A stretch of 64,000 bases of DNA, from NCBI GenBank assembly GCA_963837585.1, contig CAWINX010000003.1, positions 1 to 64,000 of the forward strand, given 5' to 3'. The DNA is from CAWINX01 sp963837585. GTDB taxonomy: Bacteria; Actinomycetota; Thermoleophilia; Solirubrobacterales; 70-9. Positions 1 to 8,407 of this stretch are shown piece after piece (the first letter of the stretch is position 1; each line of letters opens with the position of its first letter). The translations under genes were made by a program, and so were the position numbers. The notes below the pieces were generated by a model that was not told where the DNA came from, made no database searches, and was given only the letters and a program-made list of their open reading frames with translations.

Positions 1-208
1 CCTCTTCTCGCTGCTCTTCGTGCTGCTCTTGGGGCTGGCGCTGAGCTTCAGCGTGATCGCCTCCCGCCAGGCGGAGCAGATCACCCGGCTGGCCCAGGAA
101 CAGGCGCTGGAACGGGCGCGGGAGCAGGCTGAGAAGGAGCCGCTCAGGAGTGGTGGTCGGGGTGGCGAGGCCTCACCGGAATCTCATCCGGGTAGCCTGA
201 GCGGATAG
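1..208 (+). CDS. C-terminal end of a DUF2304-like membrane protein (partial)
   Basis: The frame is open from the window edge to a TAG at 206-208, so the gene starts upstream. The visible part begins with a strongly hydrophobic helix (FSLLFVLLLGLALSFSVIAS), then a charged, coiled-coil-like stretch (RLAQEQALERAREQ) and a polar tail. Small DUF2304 membrane proteins, often next to glycosyltransferases, end with a helix followed by a similar arginine- and glutamate-rich segment; that resemblance is the only basis for the name. No neighbour inside the window supports a function. Confidence 0.45.
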   Translation, partial: LFSLLFVLLLGLALSFSVIASRQAEQITRLAQEQALERAREQAEKEPLRSGGRGGEASPESHPGSLSG

Positions 209-693
209 CTGAGAATGAACAGCGTTCCCGCGATCGAGTAAACGAGAGCACCGCGAGCGCCAACCCGGTTGCGCATGAGCGACATCGACCAGCTTCGTGA
301 GAAGCGCCGCGCCGATCAATACCGCGACGCCCTTGATCACCATTCCGCGAACCATGCTCACGAGTCTAACCCCGCACCACGTCTACCAAGATGATGAGCA
401 GCGCAATAGCAGCCCCCACGACGAATCCGAGAGCGGTCATCCACTCGACTCGCTCCTGAGGAAGGCCAGAAGGATCGCGCAGGCTCGGGCGCCGCCGGCA
501 CAGAGTCCCGTCAGCACGACCACCGCCCCCGCGGCACCCGAGACCAGTTCCGTAAAGGTCCCGGCAATAGGGAGTCTGAGCAAGGCCCCAGGGCACGACT
601 GCACCGTAGCGGCGCGCATTCGCGACATGGCGCTCGCACGGCTACAGAAGTGGAACTTCTCTAGCCCAATTCAGCACTGATAAAACAGCGTCG
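209..693. other. Gene-poor stretch with remnants of small membrane proteins
   Basis: I see no intact gene here. On the minus strand there are three short hydrophobic pieces in different frames: one ending near 437 (helix around VVVLTGLCAGGA), one ending near 366 (GFVVGAAIALLIILVDVV) and one around 210-360 whose end reads ALVYSIAGTLFILSYPLRLPG. They could be one or two decayed small membrane proteins, or short genes broken by sequence errors. Nothing allows a product name. Confidence 0.2.
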
Positions 694-913
694 TCAGTCG
701 ACGTCGAACGCCCGGGGAGTGCGCATCTCGGCAAGTCGACGCGGAAAGTCCTCTGGCAACTCCCAGCTCCGCAAGCCTTTCGAGATGACTCTTGGCGCAC
801 CGTCTTCTTCAGGGATCTCTGAACCGTCGCCGTTAGACCCTCGGTGCCGAGAATCCGCGCCGCCTCATCCAGCAGCGACGGGTTCCAGATCAATGAGACA
901 TGCGCTTAGCCAT
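694..913 (-). pseudogene. Broken VapB-type antitoxin (DUF2191-like)
   Basis: A 220-bp stretch reads as a VapB antitoxin only if the frame is changed at least twice. The start region gives MAKRMS, the middle gives DEAARILGTEGLTATVQRSL, the typical ribbon-helix-helix core (DEAARxLGTxxxTATVxxAL), and the end, in another frame, gives LPEDFPRRLAEMR before a TGA at 694-696. It lies just downstream of holB on the same strand. No VapC toxin follows in the next 500 bp, so it is an orphan and probably dead, although sequence errors could account for the frame changes. Confidence 0.55.
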
Positions 914-930
914 GCTCAATGTATACCGCA

Positions 931-2031
931 CTATGTACTGCGCCTACATACGGGTTCGCCAATATCACGCTCGACCCGGAAGGAGAGCGCCTCTAGGGCC
1001 AGCTCCTCGGAGACGTTGAGGTCGAGGCGGCGGCGGGTGTCCTGGACGAGTTCGGCGGCGCGGCGGGGGCGGGTCGGGTCGAGGCTCGCGGCGCGGGACT
1101 GGAGCTGGGCGAGGCGGTCGCGGTTGTAGGCGACCTCGGGAGCGCCGGTTGCGACGGCGGCGAGGTCGCGGAACCAGGCCGCGCAGAGCTCAAGGCCGAG
1201 GTCGAGGGTTTGGGTGCGGCGGCGGCGGGCGGCTCGTTTGGCCTCGTCGGTCATGTCCTTGGCGGAGCGCTTGAGGCCGGCCTCGGCCTCCTCCTCCAGG
1301 GCCTCGCGGGTCGCTGACTCGGCGTCTTCGCCGGCCGCCTCGGCGCTGGCGAGGATTTGCCGCCAGGCGAACTCCTCGGCCTCGGCGCGGAGCTCCTTGC
1401 CGCGATCGGTGAGCAGGAAGCGGGCGCGCTCGAGGTCGCCCGCCGAGAGGCGCGCGGCTGCTGCGACCTCGTCCGGGTCGCCGCCGGAGAGGGCGGCCTC
1501 GAGCGCCGCCAGGGGGAGTGGGGCGAAGTCGATCGGCTGACAGCGGGAGGCGACCGTCTCCAGGAGGGACTCCGGCTCGGCGGTGAGGAGGATCAGGTGG
1601 GCGTAGTCCGCCGGCTCCTCGAGGGTCTTGAGCAGGGCGTTCTGGCTCTCGTCGCGCATCGCCTCGGCCGCCTCGATCACGAAGACGCGCTTGGCGCCCT
1701 CGAAGGGGCGGTAGGCGGCGGCGCGGATCACCCCCTCGCGGACCTCCTCGACCAGGTGCTGGGCGCCGCGCGGCGCGAGCCAGACGAGGTCGGGGTGCGG
1801 CGAGGGGTCGAGCAGGGCGCGACGGCGGGCGTCCTCGGGATCGGGCGCGCCCGTGGCGAGGATCTCGGCGGCGAAGGCGCGCGCGGCGGCGCGCTTGCCG
1901 GCCCCGCGCGGGCCGCGGAAGAGGTAGGCGTGCGAGGGGCCGGAGGCAAGCGCCGCGCTCAGCGCGACGCGAGCGCGAGGCTGGTGCTCGGTGGCGGCAT
2001 CGGTCGCGGCGCCGGTCGCAGAGTCGGTCAC
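931..2031 (-). CDS. holB: DNA polymerase III delta-prime subunit (clamp loader)
   Basis: A 366-residue protein of the clamp-loader AAA+ family. It helps load the beta clamp on primed DNA. The P-loop GPRGAGKR sits near residue 40, a Walker-B-like region is at VFVIEAAEAM, and the clamp-loader SRC motif is in VASRCQPIDF near residue 160. The C-terminal half is alanine- and arginine-rich and helical, as expected for the collar region. The start is a GTG. Gene order topA-tmk-holB on one strand is a common replication cluster; holB is separated from tmk by about 190 bp filled with palindromic repeats. Confidence 0.88.
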   Translation of the reverse strand: MTDSATGAATDAATEHQPRARVALSAALASGPSHAYLFRGPRGAGKRAAARAFAAEILATGAPDPEDARRRALLDPSPHPDLVWLAPRGAQHLVEEVREGVIRAAAYRPFEGAKRVFVIEAAEAMRDESQNALLKTLEEPADYAHLILLTAEPESLLETVASRCQPIDFAPLPLAALEAALSGGDPDEVAAAARLSAGDLERARFLLTDRGKELRAEAEEFAWRQILASAEAAGEDAESATREALEEEAEAGLKRSAKDMTDEAKRAARRRRTQTLDLGLELCAAWFRDLAAVATGAPEVAYNRDRLAQLQSRAASLDPTRPRRAAELVQDTRRRLDLNVSEELALEALSFRVERDIGEPVCRRST

Positions 2032-2056
2032 GTCCCTCCCCTCCGCCCCCCCACCA

Positions 2057-2103
2057 CGGTGTAACGCGTTGGCGTGCTGTGAGGACGCCTACGCGTTACA
2101 CCG
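2057..2103. repeat. Dispersed palindrome, copy 1 (GGTGTAACGCG family)
   Basis: Two 18-bp arms (2058-2075 and 2085-2102) pair with one mismatch around a 9-base loop. The ends are GGTGTAACGCG and CGCGTTACACC. It lies between holB and tmk. There is no T-tract, so it does not look like a standard intrinsic terminator. Confidence 0.85.
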
Positions 2104-2129
2104 ACAGCCGGGCCGGATCGCACGCCCGG

Positions 2130-2176
2130 CGGTGTAACGCTTTGGCGTGCCGTGGGGACGCCTACGCGTTTCACCG
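2130..2176. repeat. Dispersed palindrome, copy 2 (GGTGTAACGC family)
   Basis: Same layout as the copy 27 bp away, but the left end reads GGTGTAACGCTTTGGCGT and the right end CGCGTTTCACC, so each outer arm has a change and pairing at that position is partly kept. It runs straight into a short tandem array of its own right end. Confidence 0.8.
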
Positions 2177-2235
2177 GCTCGGTGCCAACCGCGTTTCACC
2201 GGCTCGGTGCCTACGCGTTTCACCGGCTCGGTGCC
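2165..2235. repeat. Three tandem copies of the right half of the palindrome
   Basis: The 22-mer that begins CGCGTTTCACCGG and ends CTCGGTGCC occurs at 2165-2186, 2190-2211 and 2214-2235, identical each time with 2-3 bases between. The last copy covers the stop codon of tmk (2220-2222). This looks like local amplification of a half element. Confidence 0.85.
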
Positions 2236-2837
2236 TCGCGGCTCTCGGACGCCCAACGGCCCTTGACCGCCTCCATCACGCGGACGTGGACCTCCTCGAC
2301 CGTGCCGGCGCCGTCGACGACCACGACCCGGTCGGAGGCGATCTTGGCTATCTCGTCGTAGGACTCCGCGACGGCGCGCTGGAGGTCGAGGCCCTCGGAC
2401 TCGAAGCGATCGTCCCCGTCGGCACGCTCGACGCCCAATTCGGGGTCGATTCGCAACAGCACGGTGAGGTCGGGCCAGAGGCCGTCGGTGGCGGCGTCGG
2501 TGAGGGAGATCGTCTCCCCCACTCCCAGTCCCCGCGCCGCCCCCTGGTAGGCGACGGTGGAGTCGGCGAAGCGGTCGCAGACGACGTCGCGGCCCGCCTC
2601 CAGGGCGGGACGGATCACCCTCGCGGTGAGGTCGGCGCGCGCGGCGAGAAAGAGCAGCAGCTCGGCGTAGGGGTCGAGGTCGAGCGCCGGGTCGGCGAGC
2701 AGCTCGCGAATCCGCTCCGCCGCCTCGGTCCCCCCCGGCTCGCGGATCGCCAGCGTCTGCGGCCCGAGCGCCTCGGCCAGCAGGCGCGCCTGGGTGCTCT
2801 TGCCGGAACCGTCGATCCCCTCCAGGGAGACGAACAA
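2220..2837 (-). CDS. tmk: Thymidylate kinase
   Basis: A 205-residue dTMP kinase, converting dTMP to dTDP with ATP. The N-terminus carries the P-loop LEGIDGSGKST at residues 5-15; the DR-Y/F motif (CDRFADSTVAYQG) sits near residue 95 and the lid region follows. Length is normal for the family. The start used is a TTG (2837), because it places the P-loop at the usual distance from the N-terminus and is 9 bases after the topA stop; there is no better start upstream. It is probably translated from the topA message. Its last codons run into the tandem half-palindromes. Confidence 0.9.
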   Translation of the reverse strand: MFVSLEGIDGSGKSTQARLLAEALGPQTLAIREPGGTEAAERIRELLADPALDLDPYAELLLFLAARADLTARVIRPALEAGRDVVCDRFADSTVAYQGAARGLGVGETISLTDAATDGLWPDLTVLLRIDPELGVERADGDDRFESEGLDLQRAVAESYDEIAKIASDRVVVVDGAGTVEEVHVRVMEAVKGRWASESREAPSR

Positions 2838-2846
2838 CGGCGGGCC

Positions 2847-5109
2847 TCAGCCTTTGGCGGCGGTTTTGGCGCGTTTGCGGCGCCGGGTCGCGGTGTCGGA
2901 TTTGGCCGGCGCCACTCCGTCCTGCGAGCCGTCGGGCGGCGGCTTTTTCGCCATCGCCGCTTTGGCGGCTTTGGCGGCCTCGCGCTCGGCGCGGCGTTTC
3001 TTCATCTCCTGCATCGACTCGCAGTCGTCGTTGAGGCAGAGGTTCCAGGGGCGGCCGCGGAAGGGGACGACTTTGAGGCGCGGGGTCTGGTCGCAGATCG
3101 AGCAGCGGTCCTCCAAGCCGGAAGACGTCGCCGCGCTGGGGCAGCGGGAAGGTCTGGTCGCAGGAGTCGGGGTCGTCGAGGGTCCAGCCGCTGCAGCCGA
3201 CAAAGCGTTTGCCCGATTTTTTGGCGCGGATGATGCGCAGCATGTGGGGCGAGCCGTCGTCCTTCTTGCGCCCCGCCTCCTCGCAGACCTTGCAGGGGCC
3301 GAGGATGCGGTCCTGGTCCATCCCTTTCCAGACGACTTTCGCCAGGTCCTCTTTGCTCTCCTCGATCTCCCCCCAGGTCTTGTGGAGGAGGTCGCGGCTC
3401 TCGCCGACGACGGCGCCCTTGGTCGCATCGCCGGCGGCGATCCGGTCCATCTCGGCCTCGAGCTGGGCGGTCATCTCCGGCGTCGCCATCGCCGGCACGT
3501 AGTTCTTGAAGGCCTCATAGAGGGCGATCCCGGTCTCGGAGGGGATCGGCGGGTTGCCGTAGACGTAGCCGCGGTCGAAGAGCTTCTGGATGATGTCGGC
3601 GCGGGTGGCCTTGGTGCCGAGGCCGCGCTCCTCCATCATCTCGATCAGTTTGGCCTGGGAGATCCGCGAGGGCGGCTGGGTCTCCTTGTCGACGATCCAG
3701 GGCTCGCCGTCCAGGTCAAGGCTTTGCCCCTCCGCCAGCGCCGGGATCTCCTCGTCGGAGGAGCGGGCGTAGGTGTAGATGCCGGCGTAGCCGGGGTCGA
3801 CGACGACCGAGCCGCGCACGAAGTAGGTCTGATCGCCCGCCTCGATTTCGGCGCGGGTGGACTCGGTGATCATCGGCGGGCTGAAGGTGGCGAGGAAGCG
3901 CCGCACGACCAGCTCGTAGACGCGGCGCTTGGGGCCCTCGAGGGCGCCGGGGTGGATCGCCTGGGTCGGGTAGATCGGCGGGTGGTCGGTCGTCTCTTTT
4001 TTGCCGCGGGTCGGGGTCAGCTCGCCGTCGAGCAGGCCGGAGGCGGCGGAGAACTCTTTGATCCGGACCAGCGAGGAGACCAGCTCGCGAACCGGCAGCG
4101 AGGACGGGTAGACCGTGTTGTCGGTGCGCGGGTAGGAGATGAAGCCGTCCATATAAAGGTCCTCGGCGATCCGCATCGCCGAGGCGGGGGTGATGCCGAG
4201 GCGGCTGGAGGCGTCGGTGCTGAAGGCGGTCGTGTTGTAGGGGGTCGGCGGGCGGCGGGTGTTCTTCCGCGCGGTCACCGATTTGACCGTGCCGGGGCCG
4301 GAGGTGCCGGCCAGGGCCGCGTCGACCTCGGCGCGCTCCCAGAATTTGTCGACGGTGTGGTGAGCCTCGAACGCCCCGTCGGGGTGCTGGAACTTGGCGA
4401 ACAGCTCCCAGAAGGGTTTGGCGACGTGGGCGCGGCGCTCCATCTCACGCTCGACGATCAGCCCCAGGGTGGGGCTCTGGACGCGGCCGACCGAGAGGAA
4501 GTTGGAGCCGAAGCGGCGGGTGGCGAGGGAGACGGCGCGGGTCAGCGTCGCCCCCCAGAGCAGGTCGATGTCCTGGCGGGCGGCGCCGGCGTTGGCGAGC
4601 GGGTAGGAGAGCTCGTCGAGCTCGGAGAAGGCGCGCTCGATCTCCTCCTTGGTGAGGGCGGAGTAGCGGGCGCGCTGGATCTTCAGGGTGCCGTCGCTGG
4701 TCCCCTCGCGGGAGCCGAGCGCCGGGTTGGCGTCGAGCATCTCCTCGAGCGCCTCGAGGCCGATCAGCTCGCCCTCGCGGTCGAAGTCGGTCGCGATCAC
4801 CAGCTCGTCGGCCTCTTTGGCGACCTTTTTGATCGCCTTGACGACGTTTTTGTCGGTCGGCTCCTTGATCAGCTCGGCGTCGATCAGGTCGTGCAGGTCG
4901 GTCTTCTGCCAGTTCGAGTAGCCCTCGGGGAAGGCGGGGCCGAGCACGTGGCCCTTGAGGCCGATGGTCATGTGATCCCCGTCGGCGTCGGTCCACGTGT
5001 AGTAGGGGACTTTGAAGGTTTTGTCGCTGGCCGGGCCGCCGTTGGCGGCGCCGAGGATCTCGGCGATCTTCTTGGCGCTGTTGTTCTTCTCGGTGACGAT
5101 CAGCCGCAT
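2847..5109 (-). CDS. topA: Type IA DNA topoisomerase, archaeal-like sequence (frameshifted)
   Basis: Relaxes negative supercoils by cutting one strand through a tyrosine. The Toprim domain starts with LIVTEKNNSAKKIAEIL and carries DFDREGE at about residues 108-114; the catalytic tyrosine is in FISYPRTDN (about Y326). The C-terminus holds cysteine zinc motifs (CKVCEEAG, CSGW, CSICDQ, CLNDDC) and a lysine-rich tail. The frame changes near 3115-3125: the first frame gives TFPLPQRGDVF, the next continues GLEDRCSICDQTPRL, consistent with one extra base. Intact length would be about 754 residues. The start (MRLIVTEKNN) and the following region resemble archaeal enzymes more than the usual bacterial MKLVIVESPAKAKT type; this is judged by eye. 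Confidence 0.88.
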
Positions 5110-5186
5110 GGGGCGGCGAGGGTAGCAGGGGCGCGCGGCGGCCCCTCCCGCCTCGCGCGCGCCGATCCCCCTAGGATCGGCGGCCG

Positions 5187-6117
5187 ATGAAGAGCTTGGT
5201 GACAGGCGGCGCGGGGTTTATCGGCTCGAACTTGGTCGATGCCCTGCTGGCCCGCGGCGACGAGGTGGCGGTGGTCGACGACCTCTCGACCGGGCGGCTG
5301 GAAAACCTCGACGGAGCGCTCGCCGCCGGCGCGACGCTGGCCGAGCTCGACATCCGCGACGGGCGCGGCGCTGAGCGAGCTGGCGGCAGAGGCGCGGCCC
5401 GACGTCGTCTTCCACCTGGCGGCGCAGATCGACGTCCGCAAGTCGATCGCCGATCCGGCCTTCGACGCCTCGATCAATGTCGGCGGCACCGCCAACGTGC
5501 TGGAGGCGGCGCGGGGCGCGGGCGCGCGGCGCGTCGTCTTCGTCTCCACCGGGGGGGCGATCTACGGCGAGGGCGAGGGACAGGAGCTGCCGCTCGGCGA
5601 GGGCGCCCCGGTCGAGCCGCTCTCCGCCTACGGGCAGAGCAAGTTCGCCGCCGAGGGATACCTGGCGCTCTACGAGCGCCTCTACGGCCTCTCCAGCGTC
5701 AGCCTGCGACTCGGCAACGTCTACGGGCCGCGCCAGGACCCGCTCGGCGAAGCGGGGGTGATCGCGATCTTCTGCGGCAAGCTGCGCGCCGGCGAGCGGC
5801 CGACCGTGTTCGGCGACGGCCGCCAGACCCGCGACTACATATATGTGGGGGACGTGGTCGCCGCGGCGCTGGCCGCTTCGGGGTCGGAGGCGAGCGGGCC
5901 GATCAACATCGGCACGGGACGCGAGACCGACGTGTTGGAGCTGGCCCGACAGCTCGGCGAGCTGGAGGGCGTCGAGTTCGAGCCCGAGCTCGCCCCCGCC
6001 CGCACCGGCGAGGTGCAGCGGATCGCGATCGACCCGGGGCGCGCCGAGCGCGAGCTGGGCTGGCGCGCCGCGGTCGGCCTCGAAGAGGGCCTGCGGCTGA
6101 CGCTCGCGTCGCTCTGA
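5187..6117 (+). CDS. NAD-dependent epimerase/dehydratase (UDP-glucose 4-epimerase-like; frameshifted)
   Basis: Extended short-chain dehydrogenase acting on nucleotide sugars. The Rossmann motif TGGAGFIGSN is at the N-terminus, the serine/threonine region is STGGAIYGE, the catalytic pair is YGQSK (YxxxK) and the sugar-binding NVYGPRQDP region follows. The frame changes near 5365: LDIRDG in one frame continues as AALSELAAEARPDVVFHLAAQ in the next, consistent with one extra base. Intact it would be about 310 residues, normal for a GalE or RfbB relative. ATG at 5187; divergent from topA with a 77-bp gap. The substrate cannot be told from sequence. Confidence 0.85.
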
Positions 6118-6159
6118 CGCTCAGGTCGCTCTGACGCTCAGGTCGCTTTGACGCTCTGA
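6109..6159. repeat. 17-bp tandem repeat at the epimerase 3' end
   Basis: The unit TCGCTCTGACGCTCAGG occurs at 6109-6125 and 6126-6142, with a third partial, diverged copy from 6143. The first copy includes the stop region of the epimerase. Confidence 0.7.
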
Positions 6160-6187
6160 CGCTCGCGGGGGGTGGTCGTCCCGCCCC

Positions 6188-6232
6188 GGTGTAACGCGTA
6201 AGTGGGGAAATAGCCCACCTACGCGTTACACC
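6188..6232. repeat. Dispersed palindrome, copy 3
   Basis: Arms of 19 bp (6188-6206 and 6214-6232) pair with one mismatch around the 7-base loop GAAATAG. It is 70 bp past the epimerase stop. The 6118-6435 interval holds no gene, only this repeat cluster. Confidence 0.88.
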
Positions 6233-6260
6233 GTGGGTGAGGGCGGTCTGATCCCTTCTC

Positions 6261-6305
6261 GGTGTAACGCGTAAGTGGGCTGAGAGGCCGCCAACGCGTT
6301 GCACC
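6261..6305. repeat. Dispersed palindrome, copy 4
   Basis: Left end GGTGTAACGCGTAAGTGGGC, right end CCAACGCGTTGCACC. Pairing is less perfect than in copy 3. It is identical over its whole length to the copy at 6356-6400. Confidence 0.85.
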
Positions 6306-6331
6306 GAGGGTGGAGAGTCGATCGTCAGTCC

Positions 6332-6400
6332 GGTGTAACGCGTGATCGTCAGCCCGGTGTAACGCGTAAGTGGGCTGAGAGGCCGCCAACGCGTTGCACC
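6332..6400. repeat. Half palindrome followed by a full copy (copies 5 and 6)
   Basis: A half element GGTGTAACGCGT (6332-6343) is followed by a full element (6356-6400). The short sequence before each (GATCGTCAG plus pyrimidines) is also repeated, so a 24-bp unit was duplicated locally. It ends 35 bp before the next gene start. Confidence 0.85.
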
Positions 6401-6435
6401 GAGGCAGGGGCGGCCCGCCCTCTAACCTTCCGGTC

Positions 6436-7183
6436 ATGCCCGCCCAGGCCTATGCCGGCAAGGAGTGCGTCTGCCAACTGCGCAAGGGGATCTGCGACCA
6501 GTCCTGCGTGCGCGACATGCTGGAGACGCCCTTCTACATCGCCTGCCTGAAGTTGAAGGGGCGGCGCTGCCTGGTGGTCGGGGGCGGCGACATCGGCCTG
6601 GAGAAGGTCGAGGGGCTGCTCGCCTGCGACGGCGAGGTGACGCTGATCGCGCCGACCGCCCACCCGGCGCTTGAGGAGCTGGCCGCCGAGGGCTCGATCC
6701 AGTGGGAGAAGCGCCCCTACGAGGGGGCGGCCGACCTCGAGGGCATCTTCATGGTCGATCGCCGCGACCGACGACACCGAGGTCAACATCGGCGTCTACG
6801 ACGACGCCGAGCGGCGGGCGATGCTGGTCAACGTCGTCGACGTCCCCCCTCTGTGCAACTTCATCCTGCCGGCGATCGTGCGCAGCGGCCCGTTGGCGAT
6901 CGCGATCTCGACCGCCGGCGCCTCCCCCGCGCTGGCGAAGCGGATGAAGCGCGAGGTCGCCGAGCTGTTCGGCGAGGAGTACGCGCGGCTGGCGGTCGTC
7001 CTCAACGACGCCCGCGGCTGGGCGAAGGGGACGCTGCCGACCTACCAGGACCGCAAGGAGTTCTTCGAGGGGATCGTCAACGGCGACCCCGACCCGGTCG
7101 AGCTGCTCCGCGAGGGCCGCGAGGTCGAAGTCCTGGCGCTGATCGAGGCCGCCAAAGAGCGCGCCGCGGCGGCGCTGGCCTAG
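6436..7183 (+). CDS. Precorrin-2 dehydrogenase / sirohydrochlorin ferrochelatase-type protein (frameshifted)
   Basis: Siroheme pathway enzyme of the CysG N-terminal/Met8p family, oxidising precorrin-2 with NAD and possibly inserting iron. The Rossmann motif CLVVGGGDIGLEKVE starts near residue 48; AATDDTEVN and the ISTAGASPALAKRMK block follow, as in the family. The frame changes near 6757: GIFMV in one frame continues as IAATDDTEVN in the next, consistent with one extra base. The N-terminal extension before the Rossmann fold is unusual: it has four cysteines in KECVCQLRKGICDQSC. ATG at 6436. Intact length is about 248 residues. Confidence 0.85.
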
Positions 7184-7203
7184 GGCCGGGCTTCAGCCGG
7201 CCC
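7183..7203. terminator. Hairpin between convergent genes
   Basis: GGGCCGG and CCGGCCC pair around a 7-base loop directly after the siroheme gene stop and just before the end of the convergent marR. No T-run, so termination is only inferred from position. Confidence 0.45.
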
Positions 7204-7207
7204 GTCG

Positions 7208-7732
7208 TCAGCCCGCGTCGCAGGCTGAGCTGCGGACCCGATCAAGCGCCTCGCGCAGGTCGTTGGCCTGGGCGACGCTGAGCTTGGCGGCGAAGGTGAC
7301 CTCCAGCTCGGCGACCACGACCGGGCGCATCTCGGCGAGCAGCTCGCGACCGGGGGGCGTCAGCGTCGCGTAGCTGACCCGGCGGTCCGTCTCGCAGAAG
7401 GTTCGTTCCAGCAGGCCGGCCTTGACCAGGCGATCGACAAGCTTGGTGAGGCCGCCGCGGGTGATCACCATCGCCTCGGCGAGGTCCCCCATCTTCATCC
7501 GTTGATCGGGCTCCTCGGCGATGGTGGCGAGCACCTCATACCAGGGCAGCGGCGGGAAGTCGGCGGTGGACAGCGCCTCCTGAAGGCGCTGGACGATCGC
7601 CGCGTGCGTACGCGTCAGCGCGCCCCAGGCGTCGCCGTGGGCGGCGCGCGACGCCGTGCCTCCCCCGGAAGCCCGCTTTGCTCTCCCGCCGTCGCGGGAA
7701 GTCGGCTCCGCCGTTGTCGCCTGCTCGCTCAC
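7208..7732 (-). CDS. MarR-family transcriptional regulator
   Basis: A 174-residue winged-helix repressor-type protein. After a low-complexity N-terminal segment of about 35 residues, the typical order follows: helix with LPWYEVLATIAEEP, DNA-recognition helix in VITRGGLTKLVDRLVKAGLLER, wing with DRRVSYATLTPPG, and the C-terminal dimer helix. It is divergent from yceI across a 118-bp AT-rich gap with inverted repeats, so it probably regulates yceI, the FMN reductase and itself. The start is a GTG; a later start inside the low-complexity segment is possible. Confidence 0.85.
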   Translation of the reverse strand: MSEQATTAEPTSRDGGRAKRASGGGTASRAAHGDAWGALTRTHAAIVQRLQEALSTADFPPLPWYEVLATIAEEPDQRMKMGDLAEAMVITRGGLTKLVDRLVKAGLLERTFCETDRRVSYATLTPPGRELLAEMRPVVVAELEVTFAAKLSVAQANDLREALDRVRSSACDAG

Positions 7733-7756
7733 TCCTCAGATGATCGCAGATATTCG

Positions 7757-7833
7757 TTGTTCAGGCAATAGTTGTCCTAGAAAGCTTTTCCTGCTAATCT
7801 TTTTCTTCGTCAACTATTTACCAGGCAACAACT
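7757..7833. promoter_or_regulatory. Candidate MarR operator and divergent promoter region
   Basis: AATAGTTG (7767-7774) and its exact inverse CAACTATT (7811-7818) lie 36 bp apart; CAGGCAA occurs next to both (7762-7768 and 7822-7828), and TTGT and ACAA flank further out. The stretch is much richer in A and T than its surroundings, as expected for promoters. Assignment to MarR is inference from position. Confidence 0.5.
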
Positions 7834-7850
7834 TATGAAGGGAGACAGCA

Positions 7851-8405
7851 ATGAGCACGCAAACGATCCAACGGGAAGTTCCAGTCGGGGCATACGCGGT
7901 CGACCCGGTCCACTCCTCGATCGGCTTCGCGATCACCCACAACGGGGTCTCGACCTTCCGCAGTGGCTTCGGCTCCTACGAGGCGCGGCTGACCGGCGGC
8001 GATGCGCCGCGGCTCGAGGGCTCGGTGGACGTCGCCAGCGTCGAGATCAACGAGGAGCAGCTGAAGGGCCACCTCCTCTCCCCCGACTTCTTCGACGCGG
8101 AGCGCCACCCGCAACTGCGCTTCGGCTCCACCGAGCTGGAGGTTGGCGAGGACGGCGCGGTGCGCCTGCGCGGGGAGCTGGAGATCAAGGGCAAGACCCA
8201 CGAGGTGGAGGCAAGCGGCAGGTTCGCGCAGATCGGCGCCGATCTCGGCGGCGGCGCCCGGGTCGGCCTTTCGCTGGAGGCGGCGATCGACCGTCGCAGT
8301 TTCGGGATCGACTGGAACACCGAGCTGCCGAGCGGCGGCGAGGTGCTCGACTACGAGGTGAGCATCACGGTCGAGCTGGAGCTGGTCGCGGAAGGGAGCG
8401 CCTGA
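7851..8405 (+). CDS. YceI-family protein
   Basis: A 184-residue lipocalin-like protein; the family binds isoprenoid-type amphiphiles and its members are often found with redox enzymes. The family signature is clear: VDPVHSSIGFAI near the N-terminus, the SPDFFDAERHPQLRF block in the middle, LEIKGKTHEVE, and the end of the barrel in DRRSFGIDWN. No signal peptide is seen, so it is probably cytosolic. ATG at 7851 has a good Shine-Dalgarno (GAAGGGAGA). It is followed after 2 bases by the FMN reductase. Confidence 0.9.
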   Translation: MSTQTIQREVPVGAYAVDPVHSSIGFAITHNGVSTFRSGFGSYEARLTGGDAPRLEGSVDVASVEINEEQLKGHLLSPDFFDAERHPQLRFGSTELEVGEDGAVRLRGELEIKGKTHEVEASGRFAQIGADLGGGARVGLSLEAAIDRRSFGIDWNTELPSGGEVLDYEVSITVELELVAEGSA

Positions 8406-8407
8406 CC

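Noticed and set aside
2794..5190. A 798-residue plus-strand ORF opposite topA and tmk
   Set aside because: Valine-, glycine- and arginine-rich shadow of the minus-strand genes with no motif.
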